NCBI GenBank assembly: GCA_963402885.1
Contig: OY727094.1
Coordinates: forward strand, 24,616,501 to 24,680,500
Length of the DNA: 64,000 bases
Source of the DNA: Antedon bifida
Taxonomy: Eukaryota > Echinodermata > Crinoidea > Comatulida > Antedonidae
Direction: 5' to 3'
Both the position numbers and the translations under genes were made by a program. Positions 61,301-64,000 of this stretch are shown here, piece by piece. Each line of letters begins with the position of its first letter. The first letter of the stretch is position 1. The notes below the pieces were generated by a model that had not been told where the DNA came from, ran no database searches, and was given only the letters and a program-made list of their open reading frames with translations.

Positions 61301-64000
61301 TATTCAACAATAAGCTGTTTACAATTATTTTAAAGAAAAATAACAATATTTATTCACCAAATTCAATACATTCTATTTTGTTATTAATTTGCATTAGACA
61401 TCTAAAATCGGCACTGAATGTGGAATTTCAAAAGATGGGCTATCCACTGCCATAACGTACCTGAATGACATTGGGGTTATCATGTATTCAAGTACTAACA
61501 AGAAATTAAGAAACACAGTGATAACAAATCTTTACATGATGATTGAAATGGTGACAAAAGTGATCACAGTAGTTCAACCAACTATTGAAGTGGTAAGTAG
61601 ATAAGGTTAGCAGCAAAATAATTGTCACAAAACAATGTGGATATAAAACTTTTTAGTTGTTTGATGAATTTTTTTGAAGTTGTATAGTGTATGTATTAGT
61701 TATTGTTCATTAGTTTTTTCTCTCTATTATTTGGTAACAGAAAGAACTAAGAATGCTATGGAATAAGCTTAACAAGGAAGGAATACTTGAGGAAAAATTG
61801 CTACGGCATTTATGGAAACATGAATTACAGGAAGATTCAAAGCGTTTTGAAATCTTTACTGAAGTGATGAAAACATTTGGTTTGCTCTATGAGAAATTAG
61901 AAGTAGGTTAAGCATCTTGGCTTTTGATTAAATATGAGAATATTATAGTAGGCCTATTCCAAATCGATGTTACTTTGTCATAACACTATAATTCAACTTT
62001 TTTTTACATCAGCAAGGAAGCGAAGATAATCGGATGTTCCTTGTTCCATCTCGAATGCAAAACACGAAAGAGAGCCTGAAAGTTGAAAAAGACGAGAAAC
62101 ATACGGTGTCGATGTATCTTACACCTACTGATTTTCTGCCTAATGCTGTGTACAATACATTAGTTGTTGCGTTTCTGTATTTAATGGAGAGCAAAGGTAG
62201 ACTACGCGATCCAGTTGTATTTCAAAATCGTAGTGATTTTGACTTTGGAGATCATGAGGTTCGTTTAGGTGCCGTGAAAATCGAGCATCAAAATGAAAAC
62301 AGGCATGCGTTGAAGGTATGAATATTCATTTAACTCATAATTTACCATCAGTTTGAATATTTAATATGTCTGTTAAGTTAGCTAGCATAGCATTAGCAAA
62401 ATATTAAACGAATGCAAAATTATCATTTATTTCGGATTATGTTCTGCAGTTTAGTCTCTTTTAAGAATGTTCATCCAGTTATAGAAACAGTGAGAACCAA
62501 ATATGTGACTACACAGAATGAGATTTAAGAGCTGGGATTACAAAAATGAGAACATGTTTATATTCCAATAATAAGTATTCATTATTTTAGTTTCTTCCTT
62601 GCGATTTTTTTAAAAGTCAAATGATATTCACCCGATAAATGTAATGCAAAAGTAGACGTAAGCAATCTGAGTGAGATGTAGAATGTATGTTAAATATTGT
62701 AATAAATAAATAAATCTTCTTTAACAGCTCGAAATATCCCATCGAATTGAAGTTGACGAAAATAACATAGAAGTAAATGAACCAAACCCGAGCTTGTGCA
62801 TTGAGGTAAAGATTCTAAGATTTTAAATAGCTTACCTGAATGCAATTATGTGAAATGTTTAATTCAAATTTATTATTATTTGTTGTAGATATTAAACTAT
62901 TTAAAGCTTCAACTTAAGACTGTGCTGAAAACTAATGAAGGAATTGGTTATAACCTGCGTGTGTTGTGTATCGCCTGTCATCCAGAGCACATTCATTTAC
63001 ACGATCTGGAAGAGTGTTTGAAAGAAGGTAGCAAAATTGTTCCATGTGGCAAGAGGTCCATGAAAACAGATCGCTTAAAGTGCTTTTTTTTAGAAGGTTA
63101 GTTTACACATCCATGTATGTATTTCGTATTTAAATATAATAAATAATAAAAATAGAAATAAAACAATCATTCAAACTATTATTATTCTAAATATATAAAT
63201 TGTATACATAGAATATCTTATAATGATAATGTGTTTGCAAAACATTTGAAGTTATTAAATAAAACATTATTGTTGTAATTATCATTTCATTTCCAGGCAG
63301 AAGTAATGTAAAGCCAGAACCAATTCACACAGGTAAATTTTACACCAACGCACCATGCACGATAGGAAAGTGAATTTAATACGTTTTGTCTATGGTATTC
63401 AACAGTTATTTACTGTAAACAAAATGATAAGTGTAACCATTTGCAATATTGATCTTAATATTCTTGTTATTTGTTTCTTTCTACAGGATCGTCCGAGGAG
63501 TTTGAACAAATGGTGGTAAACGTATCGACCTGGTATGATGAACATGGCTCCCTTGATAAACTGAAGGTGTTATGCAAAGATCTGATAACACCTTACAATG
63601 ATCTACAGAATGCTGACTGCATAGCTTTCTTCAACCTATTGAAACGATCTGGCAATGTTACCACTACCAACATTAAAGTTCTTGTTGACGCAATTAATGT
63701 CACTGGTACCAATGGTGTTCTGGAGGTCAACAAACTGTTAAAGGAGACATTTGATAAAACCAACCAGTGTATCACATCCTTCTCAACATATCGACAACAA
63801 CTAATTCAGTTCGGTGACGCACTTTCGGAAAAAAATACAAGAGATCTCATCCGTTTGAAAAGTGTTCTAAAAAAACAATGTGACAACCAATGGACTGTGA
63901 TATTAGATCTTGAACAAAGGGGGATTCTAAGGGAGGATAACTTGCAATTATTTATTGCATTTTTAAAGGAGAATAACATGACTGTTCCTGCTGAAAAGTT
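24762..64000 (+). CDS. Gene 2: ankyrin-Roc-COR-DED protein (complete 5' end, last few codons beyond the window)
   Basis: Exons join in phase: 24762-24769, 24925-25021, thirteen ANK exons between 28697 and 49223, 56167-56251, 56478-56634, 57363-57466, 57860-58030, 58207-58359, 58689-58862, 59242-59453, 59840-59929, 60049-60243, 60507-60752, 61398-61592, 61741-61902, 62013-62315, 62728-62805, 62889-63096, 63297-63332, 63487-64000. Total is about 1,500 residues. The start was chosen because ATG GAG AA is followed by GTAAGC, its phase matches exon 2, and an in-frame TAA directly precedes it. Order: ANK cap, 13 ANK repeats, ANK cap, Roc (GKEGAGKTS, WDYAGQ, ATHMD), COR, DED-like pair. The layout recalls DAPK/ROCO proteins without the kinase; a sensor or scaffold role is inferred. 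One in-frame TAA sits in exon 58207-58359, so this copy is either a pseudogene or skips that exon. Confidence 0.8.
25259..25864. repeat. Dispersed repeat (CCTCCGCCAAGGAGG family) in intron 2
   Basis: It begins TACCTCCGCCAAGGAGGTTA and ends CTCTCGGAGTAACCTCTAG. Inside are a GT-rich microsatellite (about 25288-25344), two diverged copies of a motif with CCACAGTTTT and CTCACCAAA, an A-rich stretch and a tRNA-like segment. Another terminus of the same family is at 7909-7955. Open frames inside it are not supported as genes. Confidence 0.6.
25652..25720 (-). pseudogene. tRNA-like sequence (possible SINE head)
   Basis: Read on the minus strand it has an A-box-like GTGGTGTAATGGTTATG, an anticodon-loop-like CTCTCAC and a B-box GGTTCAAGTCC, with spacing like a Glu-type tRNA. 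T-stem and acceptor pairing are poor, so it is not a working tRNA. It may be a tRNA-derived SINE head or a decayed tRNA gene. Confidence 0.45.
26476..26682 (-). pseudogene. BEL/Pao RNase H fragment (unit 1)
   Basis: The minus strand encodes IHYISDASEVVCGQCTYLR and, after a spacer, LLLAKAKVTP. This matches the RNase H segment of BEL/Pao pol, where SDASE-x-x-YG is followed by aK-x-RvaP. It is an isolated fragment without neighbouring pol sequence in frame. It differs from the complete BEL element at 50102, so it comes from another family. Confidence 0.7.
27190..27440 (+). pseudogene. LINE ORF2 C-terminal fragment (unit 1)
   Basis: The plus strand reads TKLRLGIL, a stop, then LEKGRWNRI, RCKLCSLQSIEDEF and further sequence ending at KLRKYF. 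The pattern GRW-n-R, C-x2-C and EDE(H)F is characteristic of the C-terminus of several non-LTR retrotransposons. Broken by at least one stop. Confidence 0.6.
28697..28801 (+). CDS. ANK exon 1
   Basis: 105 bp, phase 0 to 0, 35 residues: YGNTPLH then EHLESGRSN, ending VTATNN. Acceptor TTTCCAG, donor GTAAAT. Variable positions 8, 11, 12 and 14 are E, E, S, R. It is the only repeat starting with Tyr and with Leu at position 10. Confidence 0.85.
29105..31914. repeat. Intron block, unit 2 of 3
   Basis: A near-identical copy of unit 1, including the RNase H fragment (29671-29877, minus) and the LINE fragment (about 30385-30640, plus). Differences are mostly single bases and small indels, so the duplication is recent. 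It ends at the ANK exon at 31915. Confidence 0.9.
29671..29877 (-). pseudogene. BEL/Pao RNase H fragment (unit 2)
   Basis: Same 68-codon open segment as in unit 1, with two residue changes near the C-terminal end (VTPAKK and ENIS here). Confidence 0.7.
31915..32019 (+). CDS. ANK exon 2
   Basis: 105 bp, phase 0 to 0: VGNTPLH then EHVKFGSGN, ending ITATNN. Variable positions 8, 11, 12, 14 are E, K, F, S. Splice sites as in the other ANK exons. Confidence 0.85.
32195..33760. repeat. Intron block, unit 3 of 3 (left part)
   Basis: Collinear with unit 1 up to GTTTGCCGT, where palindromic MITEs interrupt it. Its continuation can be followed at about 36113-36140, 39069-39324, 40009-40300 and 40302-40503, separated by insertions. 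The third block thus grew to about 10 kb before its ANK exon at 42019. Confidence 0.85.
32759..32965 (-). pseudogene. BEL/Pao RNase H fragment (unit 3)
   Basis: The third copy of the 68-codon segment. It remains open, with three substitutions (QAEAEIHY in place of QTEADIHY). An LINE C-terminal fragment follows at about 33475-33735 on the plus strand. Confidence 0.7.
33775..35471. mobile_element. Palindromic MITE X1
   Basis: The left end AGAGCCATATATAAAGAGTT and right end AACTCTTTATATATAATTAT then GGCTCT are inverted repeats. Direct repeats CAAAGTTTC flank it at 33766-33774 and about 35473-35481, consistent with a 9-bp target duplication as made by Mutator-like elements. Inside are a near-perfect hairpin (34010-34157, stem about 65 bp around GAGGCAACGCC) and a second inverted pair (TTCCTGTCATTTGA at about 34190 and its complement at about 34885). 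No transposase. Confidence 0.7.
35482..36075. mobile_element. Full-length palindromic MITE X2
   Basis: Shares its termini (AGAGCCATATA) with X1 and lies directly next to it. Almost the whole element is one inverted repeat: TGTTTGTGTCCAACTATTCC and AAGTTACTGCGAACATGATT in the left arm recur in reverse complement in the right arm, around a GC-rich centre with CATGCACGCTCTACGCG. An A-rich run (36076-36116) follows it. Confidence 0.75.
37084..37822 (-). pseudogene. P-element-like transposase, THAP end joined to C-terminal region
   Basis: From an acceptor at 37823-37824 the minus strand continues a THAP domain (CAKWAQNTRRADLRRKPSSY). It then frameshifts, the other frame carrying a CNIHFEES-like end of the THAP motif. 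It goes on with TGRLNQDCLENLFSIVRGRG and a PMADEFRASLKEVM segment, typical of THAP9/P-element C-termini, an acidic Ser run, then LVYVAGYVVKK and a Cys cluster CDICKQC. The RNase-H-like catalytic region between THAP and C-terminus is missing. Stop at 37084. Confidence 0.75.
38777..38862 (-). pseudogene. THAP-domain first exon
   Basis: Minus-strand ATG at 38862-38860 gives MYCAAINCKSN, a TGA stop, then KANPELKFYNFSKDKI and a good donor (GTAAAT). C-x4-C followed by F-x2-FSKD is the start of a THAP zinc finger, the DNA-binding end of P-element-like transposases. The internal stop shows decay. It splices in phase to 37822. Confidence 0.7.
39069..42018. other. Scrambled remainder of intron unit 3
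   Basis: Pieces matching unit 1 (39069-39324, 40009-40300, 40302-40503, 41076-41160, 41385-41600) are separated by unrelated DNA (39325-40008 and 40504-41075). A half-copy of the GTCGAC foldback family is at about 40900-40985. At about 41570-41720 the sequences that normally flank an ANK exon meet without the exon. No gene recognised. Confidence 0.6.
42019..42123 (+). CDS. ANK exon 3 (class A)
   Basis: 105 bp: NGNTPLH then RHVWFGRGN, ending ITATDN. Variable positions 8, 11, 12, 14: R, W, F, R. Position 28 carries Glu (AHEAS) instead of the usual Gly. First member of an A-B-B higher-order repeat. Confidence 0.85.
42402..42506 (+). CDS. ANK exon 4 (class B)
   Basis: 105 bp: DGNTPLH then THVNSGRGE, NRLLSHGAS, ending VTATNK. 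Variable positions: T, N, S, R. Confidence 0.85.
42792..42896 (+). CDS. ANK exon 5 (class B)
   Basis: Identical to ANK exon 4 at protein level except Tyr for Ser at position 12 (THVNYGRGE). The only codon difference (TCT to TAT) falls on a surface position. Confidence 0.85.
43325..43429 (+). CDS. ANK exon 6 (class A)
   Basis: 105 bp: NGNTLLH then THVWHGSGN, ending ITATDN, with Leu in place of the usual Pro of TPLH. Variable positions: T, W, H, S. Glu at position 28 as in exon 3. Confidence 0.85.
43708..43812 (+). CDS. ANK exon 7 (class B)
   Basis: 105 bp: DGNTPLH then KHVISGRGE, ending VTATNK. Variable positions: K, I, S, R. Confidence 0.85.
44092..44196 (+). CDS. ANK exon 8 (class B)
   Basis: Identical in protein sequence to ANK exon 7, with a near-identical intron before it. 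This points to a very recent copy (384 bp apart) or gene conversion. Confidence 0.85.
44476..44580 (+). CDS. ANK exon 9 (class A)
   Basis: 105 bp: NGNTPLH then THVWLGSGN, ending ITATDN. Variable positions: T, W, L, S. It has the normal Gly at position 28. Confidence 0.85.
45028..45132 (+). CDS. ANK exon 10
   Basis: 105 bp: NGNTTLH then RHVAFGRGN, ending ITATNN. Variable positions: R, A, F, R. Thr replaces Pro in the TPLH signature. It has a duplicate at 49119. Confidence 0.85.
45722..45790. repeat. SINE/LINE-tail-like repeat
   Basis: AATAATAATAACTGGTACTT followed by ATAGCGCATTA-loop-TTAATGCGCT, a short hairpin, then TTACATA. This kind of GGTACTT...AGCGC...GCGCTTTACA tail is widespread in marine invertebrate genomes. 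A second copy at about 49811-49870 came with the segmental duplication. Confidence 0.5.
45858..46010 (-). mobile_element. Short BEL/Pao LTR (solo)
   Basis: On the minus strand it starts TGCTCTACTATATG and ends TTTCCTACA (TG...CA), 153 bp, with a poly(A) signal AATAAA at 45937-45932. It equals the two ends of the long LTR at 53699-55206, with about 1.36 kb missing between them. Flanks (ATCAC and GTTAA) do not form a target duplication. Confidence 0.75.
46021..47550. other. Intron DNA between ANK exons 10 and 11
   Basis: About 46021-47330 is not related to the ANK introns. It includes a stretch with GGCGGCCATCTTGATTTC and two loosely repeated segments around AAAATGACCGGAAAT and AAAATGACTGGAAAT. 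From about 47330 the usual ANK intron resumes (TTAATACTTTTAAAATGTG). No gene recognised. Confidence 0.5.
47551..47655 (+). CDS. ANK exon 11
   Basis: 105 bp: DGNTPLH then NHVGYGRGN, NSLLAHGAS, ending ITTTNN. Variable positions: N, G, Y, R. Confidence 0.85.
47656..48614. other. Intron with an exon-less ANK relic and an unrelated insertion
   Basis: At about 47880-48060 the post-exon intron motif recurs (AACCACTAGATTCGTTTAAT) with no exon before it. At about 48140-48490 there is DNA of different, more GC-rich composition (for example CACCCGCCAGCAGACAGACA), probably an inserted element without visible ends. Confidence 0.5.
48615..48689 (+). CDS. ANK exon 12, shortened by 30 bp
   Basis: 75 bp, phase 0 to 0: NGSTPLH then EHVTLADGNV, joined directly to ASITATNN. 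Compared with the other exons, exactly ten codons are missing (the EIVNSL-containing second helix and its turn). The frame is kept but an ANK repeat without helix 2 should not fold normally. Splice sites are intact. Confidence 0.8.
49119..49223 (+). CDS. ANK exon 13
   Basis: 105 bp: NGNTTLH then RHVAFGRGN, LEIVNSLIAHGAL, ending ITATNN. It differs from exon 10 by Leu for Val and Glu for Lys in helix 2. Last full repeat before the C-terminal cap exon, 6.9 kb away beyond the BEL element. Confidence 0.85.
49949..50101 (-). mobile_element. Short BEL/Pao LTR adjoining pol (3' LTR position)
   Basis: Same 153-bp sequence as 45858-46010. Downstream in element orientation lies host intron DNA; upstream, after GTTAAGGCCA, lies truncated pol. 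It sits where the 3' LTR of the minus-strand element should be, but it came with the segmental duplication, so its link to this element may be secondary. Confidence 0.7.
50103..52268 (-). pseudogene. BEL/Pao pol: protease, reverse transcriptase, RNase H (truncated)
   Basis: About 721 codons are open. An aspartic protease motif LLDSGSQTTIIR lies near residue 28. Pao-type RT follows, with VRIVFNSSNVYNG, the GPDLLNSLQGVMLRFR region, KMYHRV and the catalytic YMDD (VYMDDICTS) near residue 440. RNase H has FCDASEKAYGSCAYAR and RVAPIKRLTIPRLELQA. Typical BEL pol is about twice as long and includes integrase, missing here. The upstream start is in another frame, so no intact polyprotein exists. Confidence 0.9.
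52135..53642 (-). pseudogene. BEL/Pao gag, split by a frameshift
   Basis: The first part (53642-52932) starts MAEERKASKRRRR and has a charged coiled region, then SVTRYFDGNPLQYHSFM and a DUF1759-like segment. It shifts frame near 52960 to the second part (to 52135), with GNTGIIVQAWVDKIL, LPKFIQNRWARE and two Cys-rich motifs: CWICKSDNHWPDQC (zinc knuckle) and CFSCLKVAGRNHRMANC. This order is standard for Pao/BEL gag. A second shift precedes the protease. Confidence 0.85.
53699..55206 (-). mobile_element. Long BEL/Pao LTR (5' LTR position)
   Basis: Its outer ~145 bp at the 53699 side and its last bases GTAGAGCA at the 55206 side equal the short LTRs. Between them lie 1.36 kb found nowhere else in the window (53841-55195), including AGGCCTAG clusters at about 54520-54555 and ACAAGATGGCGGCGTCCATC at about 54893. 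Either this is the full LTR and the short ones are deleted, or it carries an insertion. TG...CA termini in minus orientation. No clear primer-binding site is visible next to it. Confidence 0.65.
55207..56166. other. Intron DNA before the ANK cap exon
   Basis: AT-rich with no gene or recognisable element. It ends in the acceptor TTTTTTGTATAG at 56155-56166. Confidence 0.5.
56167..56251 (+). CDS. Gene 2 ANK C-terminal cap exon
   Basis: 85 bp, enters in phase 0 directly after the ANK exons and leaves in phase 1. It encodes RGQTPASVLKDNDEISKEKK and NKILKLLD. This is the usual closing half-repeat (G-x-TP, then a charged helix ending in LLL-like residues). Its phase is the main proof that the distant ANK exons belong to the same gene as the GTPase. 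Confidence 0.85.
56478..56634 (+). CDS. Gene 2 P-loop exon of the Roc GTPase
   Basis: 157 bp. It encodes a short linker (VEILARGESAIRSFQNELEN), then the first strand and the Walker A motif: CMFLGKEGAGKTSCVKAMLG. G-x4-GK-T/S is present in full, so nucleotide binding is expected. It ends in phase 2 and joins exon 57363. The gene 1 counterpart lies just outside the left edge of the window. Confidence 0.9.
57363..60243 (+). CDS. Gene 2 Roc GTPase segment with long insertion; nonsense codon in one exon
   Basis: Exons 57363-57466 (STDGIVI, switch I), 57860-58030, 58207-58359, 58689-58862, 59242-59453 (WDYAGQLDYYITHR, G3), 59840-59929 and 60049-60243 (ATHMD, G4). They are nearly identical to gene 1. 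Exon 58207-58359 reads TAA at 58260-58262 where gene 1 has TCA. The exon is 153 bp with phase 1 on both sides, so skipping it restores the frame and removes 51 residues from the low-complexity insert only. Confidence 0.85.
60507..63096 (+). CDS. Gene 2 COR domain and Cys-containing tail
   Basis: Exons 60507-60752 and 61398-61592 are almost identical to gene 1. Exons 61741-61902, 62013-62315, 62728-62805 and 62889-63096 are clearly more diverged (for example KELRMLWNKLNKEG against KQLRNLWKKLNKEG, and a three-base shorter exon at 62728). Reading frames are intact throughout, with many conservative changes, so this copy has stayed under constraint at least until recently. CVLCIAC of gene 1 is RVLCIAC here, so a Cys is lost. 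Confidence 0.8.
63487..64000 (+). CDS. Gene 2 DED-like exon (cut by window end)
   Basis: Matches gene 1 7033-7546 with about 95% identity; some 16 bases to the stop are outside the window. Preceded by the 36-bp linker exon 63297-63332. Both DED-like helical units are present (LDKLKVLCKDLI and FGDALSEKNTRDLIRLK). Divergence is lower here than in the COR exons just upstream. Confidence 0.7.

Overview
The window is AT-rich, intron-rich eukaryotic DNA from an animal. It has multi-exon genes with GT-AG introns, BEL/Pao and LINE retroelements, a THAP/P-element-like transposon and several foldback (MITE-like) families. The palindromic word AGGCCTA recurs in non-coding DNA. With the gene content this suggests a marine invertebrate, possibly an echinoderm, but the species cannot be fixed from sequence alone.

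Two tandem, same-strand (+) paralogues of one large multidomain gene frame the window. Copy 1 enters from the left already inside its GTPase part (exons 696-7562) and ends at a TAG at 7560-7562. Copy 2 starts at a phase-consistent ATG at 24762 and runs past the right edge, about 39 kb. Its exons encode an N-terminal capping helix pair, 12 full and one shortened 35-residue ankyrin (ANK) repeats each on its own exon, a terminal ANK cap, a Roc-type GTPase with a long Ser/acidic insertion, a COR domain, a Cys-containing segment and two death-effector-like (DED-like) helical domains. This ANK-Roc-COR-DED layout recalls DAPK/ROCO proteins without a kinase and looks like an intracellular sensor or immune scaffold. 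That role is inference.

Layout: 1-7562, 3' half of gene 1. 7563-24700, repeat-rich intergenic DNA: a ~3.8 kb tandem segmental duplication (9176-13038 and 13864-17549), a hairpin MITE carrying a 21-bp minisatellite with its empty site preserved in the other duplicate, a ~50-bp satellite, and a possible hAT-like shell (18785-23846) enclosing foldback elements and a broken LINE. 24762-33760, start of gene 2, with a ~3.1 kb intron block repeated three times, each block carrying a BEL RNase H fragment and a LINE C-terminal fragment. 33770-40500, the third block opened by palindromic MITEs and a deleted THAP/P-element-like transposon. 42019-49223, the ANK exon array, in part a recent A-B-B higher-order repeat that includes the introns. 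49949-55206, a defective BEL/Pao element in the intron before the last ANK exon. 56167-64000, the GTPase-COR-DED half of gene 2, nearly identical to gene 1.

The most interesting system is the ANK cassette array. Exons of identical length and phase are amplified together with their introns. Differences between repeats are concentrated at four codons that map to the usual ANK binding surface, and the array is joined to a GTPase/DED signalling module that is itself duplicated.
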